Part shown: piece by piece, positions 43,986 to 54,975 of the stretch
How the letters are laid out: every line of letters starts with the position of its first letter
How positions within the stretch are numbered: the stretch's first letter is position 1
From: Eutreptiella sp. 'Long Island Sound 2002'
Taxonomy: Eukaryota; Euglenozoa; Euglenophyceae; Eutreptiales; Eutreptiaceae
Direction of reading: 5' to 3'
Assembly: GCA_964036045.1 (NCBI GenBank)
Contig: OZ038382.1
Coordinates: 134,716,442-134,780,441, forward strand
Length of the DNA: 64,000 nt
Notes under the pieces: generated by a model
What the model saw: only the letters and a program-made list of their open reading frames with translations
Database searches by the model: none
What the model was told of the DNA's origin: nothing
Translations under genes and position numbers: made by a program

Positions 43986-44751
43986 AGAAAAGCTATTCTG
44001 GTTTGCCTTGCCTGTGATGGTGTTCCTGCTTGATGGTTTTTGATTGATGAAGACCTTGTTGGATTTTCCCAAACTGCAAAACAACAAAGGACAGGTACGT
44101 GCAAAGCATCCCCAATGCCGGTTCGAAATCAAAGTCAGGTAATAATCCTTCCACTTCAAAGCATAAGTAGCAAAGAGGGGCTGCAGATAAACAAATGTAG
44201 ATTTAAATACACAGCTCCAATGATTTCTAAACAAAATTGGTGAGCTTATGTGTGAAAACTGACATGACTCAGGTCCTCAAGATAGTACCAAGCACTTCAT
44301 GTGCACTCTTTTGCATACAATGGAGCTGGCTAGGAATCTGGGGCAAAGGAGGTGGGCCAGACACAGGATATGGCTTGGGTAGCATGGCCAAGCAACTCAA
44401 TTCAGAATCAGTTAAATAGTAGAACCACAATAAGTGATATAAACAATTGAGTATAGGGGTCTCGAGCCGGGGGACCACTAGGCTTAACCTACAAGGCCCT
44501 AGGCAAGGAATGCCTACTTTATTTCGGTATTACCTCCATGAAGGAAGATACCTCCGCTCAGTTGAGTGGTAGGGGTGAACTTCATGGGGGGCTAGGGTTA
44601 TAACCCTAGTTACCTTGAGAAAGTGTACTTCAAGCTTCAAAAGAGTGATAAAAATGATTAAGTGTTAGTCTCAACATCAGGCCAAGGTTTAGGGGGGGCT
44701 TGGCCTGGATCAAGTACTCCAAGAAAGACATGGTAGTGACGTTTTCTTACC
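43986..44751 (-). repeat. 3' LTR of Ty3-A
   Basis: Homologous along its whole length to 54,976-55,737, roughly nine bases in ten identical. The outer end abuts GACAC. The inner end abuts a G-rich tract (minus strand CCAGGGTGGG, 44,752-44,761) that is a plausible polypurine tract. Confidence 0.85.
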
Positions 44752-44987
44752 CCACCCTGGAGTACCAGTTGATCAAGCTAGTAGGACCAAGGAAAAACGC
44801 TCAAATTCCCCCAAGATTACGTCAGAAAATGCATCAAACCAGCCAATGACATTCCAATCAGCTCATAGAAGCTTACCACACTGTAGGTACCCTTGAAAAA
44901 CAGTGTAATGTACCGTGAATGATGTCCCTTCGATGCGGCATTCCTCAAAAGTCGCCAACGTGCGGTCAAAACATTTGGTAAAAATAT

Positions 44988-45064
44988 GGGGGTAGTGGGG
45001 TTTGAACCCAGGACTCCCTCCCTAGAGTACACATGCTTGCCCACTAGGGTACAGCCGAACACTC
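44988..45064 (-). other. tRNA-derived sequence (not a functional tRNA)
   Basis: The minus strand has a perfect B box (GGTTCAAACCC) and an A-box-like segment (TACCCTAGTGGGCAAGC) at tRNA spacing, but no acceptor stem can be formed. Consistent with a tRNA pseudogene or SINE head inside the 3' region of Ty3-A. Confidence 0.5.
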
Positions 45065-45539
45065 TAATGCAGACAGTGATTGCTGTATAAGCAGCGTTCT
45101 AGTAAATGTCCTGACCGAAGGCCAGGGCGGAGCAATACTCCCAATGGAGGACACAAAACTGCAGGAGCTGAAAAGAATGAAAAATTAAACCAACAGGGAG
45201 TGAATTCTGTGGTTTAGCGAAAGGGGTAGCAATTTAAGAAGTCCAATCGCTAAAAATTGACGAAAAGTCGTTGGAAATCGTCTTTTTTAGTCCAAAACAT
45301 GAGGTCGCAGACAAGCGCAACAGAAGCGCACTACCAACAAGATGTGCGGAAGCGTAAACTGCTCCTAGATAGGAAGGTATGAGCCGTGCTTTTTAGACCT
45401 TTTAAAAGAAATTTTTGCACAGTTGCACCAAAAAATTTATAAACCTTAGGAAGAAATATTTAACAGACAACCACACAACAGAGCAGGCGGACAACCTGCC
45501 TCTCAGGTATGTTATTGTCATGTCACACGCATGCATTGC
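45065..45539. other. Non-coding stretch within Ty3-A
   Basis: A-rich sequence between the tRNA-like element and repeat Y. No ORF or motif recognised. Confidence 0.5.
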
Positions 45540-46235
45540 CTTCGTGTTGTTAGTTTCCTTAAAACGCTAGGGTTTTCACCGCTGCGTTCGTTGGGAGTTT
45601 GGGCGTTCACTTCCCTTGCTCTGCACAGGTCAGAACAGGGAACCAAGGTATGTTCGACAAATGGAGCACGCAGCGCGCACGTAGGGTTAGAGTATGCGCT
45701 GTGCTTGGGATGCATGTGCCTAATCTAGGCATCCACACGTCGTGGCGCTTTCCCTGTGCATCCATCGGCTCTTCCCTTTTCTCCACTGGTCAAAAGGGAA
45801 ATTGCCTGCTTCTGGTTGCCTCGCCGTAGCGCTAACATAGGATCGTTTAAAACGCTTAGGCTTCGTTTTGCTCTGTGCAGCTGCTCGCCATTCCCTCTCT
45901 TTCTCCTGCAGGAAGCAAGGTGAGAAGTGCATGCATGATACACACGATGCATTAGGTGCTTAGGGTGGTTTATAAATCGCTCTAGGACTGTTGAAAACAT
46001 TTAGGGTTGCCCTTGCGTTCGATGTCCTTCGGCATACACATGATGCGTAGTGAGTAAGGTAAGTAAGCCCAGGAGGAGCTCACCTCCTGGTTGAGGTTTG
46101 CTGTGATTGGATGAATTGGGTTAATATTAGGAAAAATTCTTGGTCTTCGCCTCCCTTCCCTGCATACACATGATGCATTAAAGGGCCGCAGGCCACGCGC
46201 TGTGCACACGGTATAACCCTTGTTTAGGCTACCCA

Positions 46236-46382
46236 GGGCTCCGCACTACGTTCTATAAGAGAACGGGCGGAGTCCGCAAGCTTGCTTGCTCGCAGGACGG
46301 TTAGAGGACAGTGTATTATTTTCCAACCAAAGACGAGTATAATACAGCGAGGTTGGTTAGGTTCCTCAGCCGCTAACTGTCT
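46236..46382 (+). ncRNA. Structured RNA in repeat Y, copy 2
   Basis: This has the same architecture as 22,681-22,827. H1 is 46,236-46,245 with 46,266-46,275 and 46,249-46,254 with 46,260-46,265, loop ATAAG. Stem c is 46,295-46,304 with 46,373-46,382. Stem a is 46,313-46,319 with 46,339-46,345. Stem b is CCAACC (46,323-46,328) with GGTTGG (46,351-46,356). One H1 pair and the two ends of stem b are lost relative to copy 1. All other helices hold despite sequence change. Confidence 0.7.
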
Positions 46383-46592
46383 TTCATGCGCCTTTGTTCT
46401 CAGGTGGGAAACGGAAAGGGTGATGTGGTGCAGCAGCAGTTGCCTTCGGCAACTTCCCAATTTTCGTCCAAGCTAAAAAGGGCGCAGATCATACAAACAA
46501 CAAACTGTGCCTCAGCCAAGAGTGGCGGGGACAGTCCGACTTCATCATCATCCGAGCTGTGCACGATGAGAGAGCACTCCTTCCCTCCAAGC

Positions 46593-46628
46593 CCTGACAG
46601 GGAAACGTGTTCTGACGTCCCTGTTAGG
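46593..46628 (+). ncRNA. Second conserved hairpin of repeat Y, copy 2
   Basis: CCTGACAGGGA pairs with TCCCTGTTAGG. Compare 23,014-23,049. Confidence 0.55.
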
Positions 46629-46690
46629 CCACAGTCGCTTAGTAGCGCTGTGTTCTCTTGCAATTTCACAGGGGAGCCAGTAGGGCTTGT

Positions 46691-47246
46691 GACTTCTTTG
46701 CCATGGCGACCCAGTAGCGTGTGTAGGGGTTAGGGTCAGCAAGCCTGGCAGCCACTGAGTGTGGTTGTGCTCACCCTGCCTTCCAAGGATGATGCTGGCA
46801 TTAGTGAGTGTAGTATAGTGGTGTCTCCTGCTCCGCGTGCCTTTCCTCGCGGGCAGGGCAGTGTGTTGGCTTTTGGCCATTAGCAAAATAAGCGTTTTGT
46901 ATGCCCTTAGCACACTTGGCCACCCCTCCCCTCTACTAGGTAGGGCTTTTGCCGTCTTCCCCAAAAGATAGGCACCAGCACAGAAATTGGGCGCCCTAGG
47001 AGTGGTAATAGTACCTGACTAGGACCTTCGGTTCAACATCAGCGAAGCCCAAAAGGGAGCCGTGTCGGGGAGTGAAGCAAAAAACACGGAGACATACGTA
47101 GCACCGCCAAGAAGGGTAGAACCCCATGGGTGTAGACCAGTTAGGGGTCCTAATTGTGGGCACGCTTGTCCCCAAGGAGGGTGGACACACCTTGCTTCAC
47201 AGCACCTTGCTTGTCATTCCCCCCCGGACTAGGAAGCCACCGTTCT
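46691..47246. other. Non-coding 3' region of Ty3-A
   Basis: No ORF of note. A G-rich tract on the minus strand near 47,220-47,228 looks like a polypurine tract but has no LTR beside it. Confidence 0.5.
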
Positions 47247-48030
47247 TCATTGGCGCCCCAAGGTCATAACATTAGGGCATATCCCATGCAACACGTGGTC
47301 AATAAGGCACACGGTTGCTGGGTGGCTGCAAACCTGATAAGCGGCCACCTGGTTCACGCTGGAAACCAGAGGCATGGGACTGCAGGGCACAACCTGGGCA
47401 GGGGCTGGACTCCAAAAGCAGCGGATGTGCAGGTGTTTGGAAAGCCGATCCCGATTGGGGGAGGGTGTTAGTACAATTACTGAAACTGGAGCCCTACCGC
47501 AGTCCTGAGCCTGTCCTGGTACAGACTGATTAGGTCTAGTTGTCAGCACAACAGTGCTCACCGCCCCTGGGAGGTTAGAAACAAGAGGGGGTTGCGAGTA
47601 AAGGGCCTCAACTGTGAGTCCCAATCTGGGGGGAATCTGTTCACGTAGGCCACCGTGTTCAGGTGACCCGCAGTTGAGGTGGTCGTATGCAGGTGGGCAC
47701 CTCGGACTGAACCGACCCCACGGGTACCTAGTTCAGCGCGTGGGCACGTCTTTGGTACTACACTGCGCGGAGAATGTGTGGTGGGAGGCTGGGGCAATAG
47801 GACGCACCGACCATTGGGCTGCAAACAAGATAAGCGGCGTGGTGGGGTTCTGGCGATCCTCAGTGTTGCTTCCCTCATGGTGCGGGGGAAGTGTACCTCC
47901 GGAGGGAGCCAAGACTCCTGCAGGAGTGGCCCGAAGGAAACTCCCAAATGGAGGAGGGGATGTCTGGGGTATACCACCGCTTCCTGAAGCTTGCAACCTC
48001 CTCAGTTTGGTTAGCCACAACAAATAGATA
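47247..48030 (-). pseudogene. Ty3-A post-pol ORF region, function unknown
   Basis: Overlapping minus-strand frames of 115-139 codons (48,080-47,733, 47,977-47,558 and 47,624-47,247) follow the end of pol. Composition is Pro/Ser/Thr/Arg-rich (for example LPPEVHFPR, PSPNRDRLSKHLHIRCF). They may be one degraded additional ORF. No envelope-like signal peptide or transmembrane pattern, and no known motif. Confidence 0.35.
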
Positions 48031-48045
48031 GGCACAAGGAGATTA

Positions 48046-49463
48046 GGTTTTCTTCTTACGCTGGGACAGAGTCTCAGCACGGGTTAGTAGCTGTCTCCTG
48101 TTGTTCTCAACGAGGTAGGAACGAAAAATGGGGTTAATACTCCCATCTCGCTGTATAAAGGCGGACACGGGCTCCCAGGTTGCCTCAGATAGCCCATATC
48201 CGTCCTACAGGGAAAGGAATTTCCAGCCCTGTTTATACTCGTGGCGTGCAATACCTGCAACCACGTAGTAGCCATTGAATGCCATCTCATCGGCAGTCAT
48301 TTCTTGGAGTTTGTCTGCCTCCTGAGGGTTGGCAGCGTTCTCCAGGTCGATGTCTCTCTGTCAGACAGACACCACTCGTCGCAGGACAGTTCGTCAGGCG
48401 AGTGGTAATGTCTCAGCTCTTTAGGTGCACAAAGCAGCTCTCCACCTAGGCGGGGACTGCACCTCACATGGATCCTGGATCCTTCTATCTTTATAATGCG
48501 GTAAGGCCCAAAGTAAGGGAACTGCAGACTGTTGCGGGGCCACGTGGGCAATCGGGAGTGGTGTAGGAGCACAAGGTTGCCTACCTTGAAGGTGGCAGGA
48601 CGTCTCTTGCGGTTACGCCTAGTCAACTCACGTTTTCGAAGGTGTTTCAGGTTAGCTCTAGCCAGTTTAACCAGGTCCTGCCTATGCTCCAGCCAGTCCC
48701 CTACGTGGCTCTTGTAGTCCTCTGGAAAACGGGTTTTGAAGAACCATGCAGGACGCCCCCAATGGAACAGTTCGGGGGGGGTGTAGCCAGTTGAAGAACT
48801 TTCTTGAGAGTTCATGGTTAGGACAGCGCAGGGTAACAGGCGCACCCAATCTTTGGTACGCACCTGTTTCATCAGAATCCTGAGGTTTTGCTCCAACACA
48901 CAGTTCTGTCTCTCGCACAGAAGTTTGGAAGTGCGAGTGTAGGGCACACCTGTGGTTACATAGACGTTCAGGGCGTCCAGTACCTGCTTGTACCATCCGG
49001 TGTCACTCCAGATACGTACGTCCTCCTCAGAGTGCACCTCCTTAGGTGCCCCATAGTGTTCGAACCATTGTTCAACCAAAATTTTCACAGTCTGTTTGCC
49101 TGTGATCTTTTTGTTGCAGCGGAACACACGGGTGAAACGGTTCAAGCCACAGGTGACAACCAAAGAACTGTCATAACCACCAAACTTATGCAGACCGTGG
49201 ATGAAATCCACGTACAACAGAGAATCAGCACAGTAGGGGATAGGCAGACTGGAGACCAGTCCCGGGTCACGTGAGTTGCTCTGTTTGCTGGCGTGACAGC
49301 CACAGGAGTCCACTATGGACTGCATACGACCATGTAGCTGAACAAAGGTTAGTTCAGGAGTAAAAGCGCTCCCTAAGGAACTCAACAGACCGGTTGCACC
49401 CTGTGTGCCCAGAACTGAGATGGGCCCACTGTAGGCAACCATCCAGTCGTGCCTCAGGCACAA
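48046..49463 (-). pseudogene. Ty3-A integrase with C-terminal chromodomain
   Basis: Integrase inserts the cDNA into chromosomes. The zinc-binding region (HLSSGHTGC, then CGCHASK) is split between frames near 49,345. The core has LLYVDFIHGL (first Asp), VHSEEDVRIWSD, where the expected second Asp position reads Glu, and CERQNCVLEQNLR (Glu). A GPYRII-type C-terminal fold follows (FPYFGPYRIIKIEGSRIHVR). After a frameshift near 48,300, a chromodomain-like segment (YYVVAGIARHEYKQGWKFL, then ATWEPVSAF) contains an in-frame TAG. Chromodomains target chromovirus integration to heterochromatin. The gene is broken. Confidence 0.85.
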
Positions 49464-49498
49464 TTATACGGTCTTCATACTACAGATATTGGTTATCT

Positions 49499-50309
49499 TT
49501 ATACCAGCGGTCGCCGTCTATCAGGCGTGCCTCTAGGCCATAGGGAGTTGAGTACGCATTTGCACTCCGCATGGTAGTCTCTCAGACTCCAGCCCTCCAG
49601 TACGCCTGCAGTGCGCAAGGAAAGGTCCAGCTGGACGTCCATGCGCTGGAACGCCTCTTTGGCCAACGCCTCCCAGCTCTCACCTAAGAGGGCGTCGAAG
49701 TTGTTACGAGATATGTAGTGAGCCATCTTGTTCTTTATGCCCTGTATATGGTTGAGAGTCAGCTTTAACTGACTGAGGTAGGTCCACAATCGCTTCAATT
49801 TCGCCTTTTCAGGATGGGGACCCTTCTGAAATGTTCTCACAGGCTGTTGGTCACAGAGCCAGACGATAGGGTTGGTGCCAAGCAGACGGGACTGGGAAGA
49901 AAGCATCAGCATCCCAGCCCGGAACTTCTGGTCTTAGGTACTGTAGTTGGATCGTGCTTGATTCCACTTCCAGGTCCAGTGCCCATGCGGCACTAGACAC
50001 GATTCATTGGCAGGTAGTCATGCTTCAAGCTACCATCGCGGTTCAGACCTGAAGTTTGAAACTGGCAGTGAGACACCTCAGCGGGGTTAAGCTCCTACCA
50101 CTGGTATAGGGCACCCCCCCCCCCTACATCAGAGGCATCTGTGACGAGTATTATGTTGCCTTTAGGGCGGGGTACCCCCAGGCAGTTGGTAGAGGAGATT
50201 TTCTTCTTCAACTCCTGGAAACAGGCCTCCTCCTTGTCGGCCCCCGCCAAGGGTTGGTCTTTTTTGTAAGGTCAGTAAGGGGGGCTGATTAATACGTTAA
50301 ATTGTGGAT
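49499..50309 (-). pseudogene. Ty3-A RNase H region
   Basis: On the minus strand, starting at LTYxSAPLTDL (about 50,305), comes the RT-RNase H connection, then LVTDASDV (first Asp) through a G-run, and in the 137-codon frame 49,912-49,499 SQSRLLGTNPIVWLCDQQPV and IQGIKNKMAHYISRNNF (the usual ADxLSR block). Multiple stops and shifts lie between 49,912 and 50,280. Confidence 0.8.
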
Positions 50310-50789
50310 ATCAGAAACTGCTCGCCTTTGTGACCCCTAAGGGTTATGTCTTCCGCTGGAAGGTCATGCCCTTCGCTGTCGCAAATGCCCCTGCTCTCTT
50401 TCAGGAGCTGATGAAGAAAATCCTATATATCCTCAGACGCAGACCCCTTGTACAGGAACTGGTTTCCCGCGGGGCTGAGATGGAGGCACACATTGATGAC
50501 GTGAGCCTGGGTACTAGTACCCAGGAGGATCATATCCTCCTCCTACAAGAGTTTTTCAATGTCTGTCAGGAAAACAATCTCCGCATCAAACTCGAGAAAT
50601 GTGACCTCATGCGTGAGGAGATGGAGTATCTAGGTTTTGACGTTTGGTATGGTTGGTGGAAACCAGCCGCATCTAAGATGCAACCCCTGCAAGACATGCA
50701 GATACGTGTCAACCCTAAGAAGAGAAACTAGAAGGGTCCGCACGACGTCCGGAGTTTCATTGGCACCTGCAAATTTTTACCGACGCCGG
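50310..50789 (+). pseudogene. Ty3-A RT palm segment, inverted
   Basis: This plus-strand segment encodes FVTPKGYVFRWKVMPF, the catalytic HIDDVSLGT box (YxDD equivalent), EEMEYLGFDV and VRSFIGTCKF. These are exactly the RT blocks missing from the minus-strand pol between LTRAA (ending about 50,790) and IHNLTY (starting about 50,309). Left and right junctions are within a few bases of GATATC and GCCGGC. Flipping the segment in silico restores co-linear RT, so this is a simple internal inversion. Confidence 0.9.
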
Positions 50790-52011
50790 CTGCCCGGGTT
50801 AGGTCTACCTGCCAGAAGCCACTGCGCTTGTCCATCTTAGTTTTGAATCGGCATTTAGAGATTCTCTCCACGGTGTTTCCCATGTTGGGGATACTCCCTG
50901 AGTGGTTTTGGGTCTTTTTGTTGACCTCCCCGTAGTCAACCACCAAGCGCATGGCAGTGGAGCCAGGTTTAGCCACCAGAAAACAAGGGCTACAATGATG
51001 GGGGTCATCCCCGTGCTTATATTCCTCGATGAGGCAAGCATCTATACATTCCTGGATCTGGCGTTCGATCTCGTCGATTTGGTCCTTTGGGGTGGGGTAT
51101 GGACGCCGTCTCACCACAGACCCTTCAAACTCAGGTTTGAGTTTGAGGTCCATCGGGAACAGTTTTTTGCAAGACAGGGGTTGGGGCAACGCTCCTAAAA
51201 CCTCTTGGTATTTCTGGGTGAGCTTACTGAGACGGGGGTCTAGGTTCGTGCTCTCCAGTTTCTCAACAAAATCCTCCTCAGCGTGGAGGTTGCTCTTCCT
51301 TTTTTCCTGTTTCCTCATACGCCCCATTGTTCCAGGGGGTAGTTCATCCTCCCAGTCCTGGCGACCCTGCTGAGCATAGTGAAGGAAGTATACCAGAGGT
51401 ACCTCCGGATCGGGAAGAGTCATCTCTTCATCATCCTCCTCGGACCATATAGACATTTTCCAGGTCCTCTTGAGGAGGTCCAGGCGGGTCGGTCGCTCGA
51501 TACCCTCATCCTTAGCCCATAGAACGTGCTGGAGATCCTGTACATCGTACCAAGAAACGGGCATGTTGTTGGGTGAGGGTTTAGCGCCAGGTGCCTGAAC
51601 TGTAGGGCCATCTGTGGCCTGCATGGAGAAAACGGCGTGGTCATGAGACCTGCCATGAGTGGACTCACCAAGATCCATCTCATCCATAAGCAGCTGCGCT
51701 AAGAAGTGACTGTGCTTCAGTGTTAGCACCTCCGGGTTCACCGGAGGTATAGCACTGGCGATATCGCTTAGACAGTCATCAGCATCAGTCAAAGGTGTGG
51801 AGACTGCTGGGGTCTCCAGATCATCGGAGCACTCACCACTCCTAGTGGTGACCGAAGAGTACTCAGATCTTTTCTTAAGATCCAGGAGGGTAAGGCCTGT
51901 GTTTTCGGCGATCAACTCTTTGAGTACCACCTGGTCAAGGTCACTCACTGGTACGGGGTTTAGTGAGCCACCTACAATGGACAAGAAACTGCCCCATTCA
52001 GGGGCGGGCAT
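50790..52011 (-). pseudogene. Ty3-A RT, N-terminal part
   Basis: The minus-strand frame carries the spacer preceding RT (MPAPEWGSFLSIV at the start), then YQEVLGALPQPL, the conserved RRRPYPTPKDQIDEIE block, FLVAKPGSTAMRLVVDYGEV (RT motif 1-2) and FKTKMDKRSGFWQVDLTRAA (motif A with its Asp). The frame ends in out-of-register codons from the inverted segment at TAG near 50,728. This is typical Ty3/gypsy RT. Confidence 0.9.
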
Positions 52012-52119
52012 GGTCTCCTGAGAGTCCTCAGGGACGTTGATGGGACCATTTGGGAGGTAGGTAGGTAGGTATCTTCGGGAGCTCGGGATGCCTCCTTTGA
52101 CATTGGACTATTGGGGAGT

Positions 52120-52446
52120 TCAGTTCTTCCCACTGTCCAACAGTCGTCTCCAATAGGCGTGTTCCCCTGTGGTACCCCAGTAGGGGGTACACAGGATCAC
52201 TCTCGCTCCTTCAAGGGCAATTTTGGTCAACACCTTAGCGAGTTGAGAGAATGAGGGGTTAGCATAGCACAACCTCATCAGTTCCCAATAGAAACGATAG
52301 GCGTTATTGAGATATTGCGAGCAATAGAGCTGCATCATATGCTGCTCCTTACTCGCGAACAATTCCACCTGAACTTCATTCAGGTCTACCTGCAGGGCGA
52401 CCAGTCCATTTTTCCAAGACGGGCGACACCAACTTATAGTTTTCAC
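52120..52446 (-). pseudogene. Ty3-A methyltransferase-like segment between protease and RT
   Basis: A 108-codon frame with LCYANPSFSQLAKVLTKIAL followed by ARVILCTPYWGTTGEHAYW. An NPPF-like tetrapeptide (here NPSF), then a helix and a strand ending in TPxW, resembles the catalytic loop and following motif of N6-adenine methyltransferase-like domains reported in some retroelements. The first Pro-to-Ser change would probably inactivate it. The resemblance is short and could be structural coincidence. Confidence 0.4.
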
Positions 52447-53110
52447 TTCGACAAGACTGGTTCACGTAGCGTAGACCGGATTCTCTTCTTCCTGACAGCT
52501 CCAGAGGGATAGAGAAAAGGCCACTGCCAAAGTCGCAAAAAAGGGCATAGAGACGTTGCAAAGAGAACAGTTTCACCTGGGAGTTACGGCGCAGAAAATC
52601 TGTGCCTATGACAGTGTCAAAGGCGTCGGTGTTGAGCACTTTGCTGTGCTGAGTCACCTGTTCATCGGCCAGACAGACGGTCACATCGACCCCCCCCAGG
52701 GAATGCATGGTCCGACCAGGCGCTCTCGCTGCTTTTGTCGGCGCCACCAGCGCTGGGGGTGGAGGGTGCAGGCTGTTTTTCACCCGACGGCTCAACCTTA
52801 GGTGTGGGGTTGGGTGCTCCTCTTCCACCATTTGCAGGCCTGAGGACCTTCGTCCTCCACCAGGGTTACCCTTACCCTTAAAACCTCCAGGGTTAGGCCC
52901 CCCTTCCTCCGGGTTTACCACCCTTACCGGCGTTCTTACGCTGTTCCTCTTCCGCTTTCTTTAGTTTTCGGATTTGCGGCGTTTTATGTGGCATTCATCT
53001 TCACAAAGCCTCCTTTTGCCGCAATATCCGCACGTTATCGTGCAGCGGAAGGGGTCTTGGTGTTTCACCTCGTGACCATCTTTGGTTTTCTGCATGGGCT
53101 TCAGTTGGAG
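52376..53110 (-). pseudogene. Ty3-A zinc knuckle and protease region
   Basis: From 53,110 downward on the minus strand: a nucleocapsid knuckle CGYCGKRRLCEDECH, in which the His expected after CxxCxxxx is Leu, then a Gly/Pro-rich linker and a retropepsin C-terminal half (DAFDTVIGTDFLRR). The DTG active-site segment is missing: the frame goes from an ALVAPTKAARAPGRT linker directly to HSLGGVDVTV, whereas copy 3 (59,415-58,837) has about 50 extra residues here including LDTG. The protease is therefore dead in this copy. Confidence 0.75.
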
Positions 53111-53235
53111 CATGCACGCACTTCACCCATCACAGTCGGGCGCGTGGCATGGTCCACCTTTATCGCCCGTAGGAATGCAGTAGAAAAGATTAGGGGCCCC
53201 TTTACCTTTTGAGGGGGGGCTCTCAGTCATGTGCA

Positions 53236-54863
53236 TTAGCTGAGAACCACGGCCCTTCCCAGGGTTAGAGTCGGGTTGAGGGGACCTCCCTCCAGGAGTC
53301 TTCTCAGCAGGGCTCTCCCTTCACAGATGCTTGCGCAGATACTTGTCCATGTGGGAGTCTCATTCCTCTCCACGGCCAATTCGATAAACAGATCGACCAG
53401 GTCATCGTAAGAGTGCGTCCCAGATTTCCTCTCGGACGTCCCTCTGCAGTTCTCCCGTGTCCAGGTAGGAATCTTTCCCACAAGCCACAGATGGGGCTCA
53501 GTAAGCCCATAGGACGAGGGGTTCATACGTGCCATGACCTCTGCCAGCTGCGCCACGAACTCGGAGATGCGGGCAGCTGTGGGGAATTCGGGAAGAGAAG
53601 GCAACTCCTCAATCTCCGCTCGGACACTCAGGTCCGTTTTGTAGACTGGATACATTTGCTCCAGTTTTTTCAGGAAGTCGCCCCAGTTGGAGCTCTTCCT
53701 GATAGCGGTCTTGACTTGCCGCTGAGGGAATTTCTTTTTGCATGACTTTTTGATGAGCGTGCATTTGGTCCGGACATCAGCATGCTGCTGACCCGTGAGG
53801 AGCAAAAACTCGGAAAACTCGTCAGCCCATTTGGGCAGGTTTTTGGGATCGAACTCGGGGAGTTCCATCTGAAGGTTCGCCGTAGTGATGGCCTTCATTC
53901 CCCTACCTGGTACACCTGGGTCACCTGTTCCACCTGAAGGGGGTGATAGGTTCACGGTGGCCAGTGGCACAGGTGCAGCCAGGCCATGGCCTTTTGTATC
54001 AGCCTCTGTGGTGTCACCTACACTGCAGACAGGCACAGTCCTCACATGAGGGTGGGAAGGGCTGGGACAGGTGTCCATTGGGGAGCTGCGGATGCCCCCG
54101 CAGCTCTTCACATCCCTGGTTAACAGTTCCACAACAGGGGATATGGTAGGGGGAGGTTTGTTCAAATCGGGGAGCCCCACTTTTGCCTTGAGTGCAGCTG
54201 ACAAGGCACTCAGATCAGGGTGTATTCACCTGCACCCAGGACCCGGGAGAGCAGCTCGATGGTCTCATCGAGGCGGAGCTTGGTGGCTGCCATGCGTCGG
54301 GGCAAACCTCGCTCTACGCATGTGGGCTCAGGAGCGCATGGAGAGGGTTCTCGCTCCATGCATAAAGGTTCTTTCGTGGGTGTAGGTTCCCTGGATATCC
54401 AGTCGGGCTCCACATCTGATGGGTGGGCTGACGCCGACGCAGCGCATTCGCCGTAACGTATCTCCAACGCCTCTCCCCACGATGTTCCGAATATGGGGCC
54501 CATCATAGCTGTCTCCTTCCACTCGCCTTTCATCGCCGCTCTCCTCCAGGCTTTGACCTTAGTATTGGCTACCTTGGCCATGTCTTCGAAATCTGGAGTA
54601 GGCGATGATTCAGATGGGGGCAACGAGGACACCACGGAAGCTAAGGCGGCAGCCACGGGGTCTTTGCTTTCGAGGCGTTGAAGGTTCGCCTGCGTTAAGC
54701 CGGGCACCTCAGCGCTCGAGCGAGATCTTTCTAAACTTGTTCCATTTTCCGCCCCTCTTGCTCTGTGCTCTCCACGAGGGCCAGGTGCTCGAGGGATGAC
54801 TTCTCTTGTATATACCCCACTCAGGGATAGTGCCCTGGAAGGCCCTGCCACAGGTTTCGCCAT
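53236..54863 (-). pseudogene. Ty3-A gag, one main frameshift
   Basis: Two adjoining frames, 54,863-54,210 and 54,204-53,236, separated by one frameshift at about 54,207. The first contains ALSLSG, PRGEHRA, KVKAWRRAAMKGEW and TIELLSRVLGAG. The second has KPPPTISPVVELLTRDVKSC, LPEFDPKNLPKWADEFSEFL, DLSVRAEIEELPSLP and HSYDDLVDLFIELAVER. It matches copy 2 gag at 17,748-19,360 block by block and is the better preserved of the two. The C-terminal codons after ELAVER are out of frame. Confidence 0.85.
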
Positions 54864-54964
54864 TGGTTGGGACCTGATTGGCAGGGTGTTCGCACTCAGA
54901 GTGACAGACTTGGAGAAGTTGTGGGTTTACTGGACTTGCTTTAGCTCTGCTCCTGGGACTGCAA

Positions 54965-54975
54965 CTCTGCTACCA
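54965..54975 (-). promoter_or_regulatory. Primer-binding site of Ty3-A (initiator tRNA-Met)
   Basis: TGGTAGCAGAG on the minus strand directly inside the 5' LTR, complementary to the 3' end of eukaryotic initiator tRNA-Met (which ends CTCTGCTACCA). It fixes the LTR boundary and the element's orientation. Confidence 0.85.

Larger units (their letters stand above)
45540..46690. repeat. Dispersed repeat Y, copy 2
   Basis: Co-linear with 21,995-23,110 in the same orientation. It lies within the outer limits of Ty3-A, between pol and the 3' LTR, whereas copy 1 lies outside an LTR element. Y is therefore either an independent repeat nested in Ty3-A or cargo of it. The four AAACGCTTAGG-type motifs are at about 45,557, 45,848, 45,957 and 45,994. 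Confidence 0.85.

Noticed and set aside
44988-45064. Functional tRNA
   Set aside because: The B box is perfect, but the acceptor ends do not pair, so it is listed only as tRNA-derived.
47205-47230. 3' LTR start of Ty3-A next to a G-run near 47,220
   Set aside because: The sequence beyond it does not match the 5' LTR. The true 3' LTR, with target duplication, is at 43,986-44,751.
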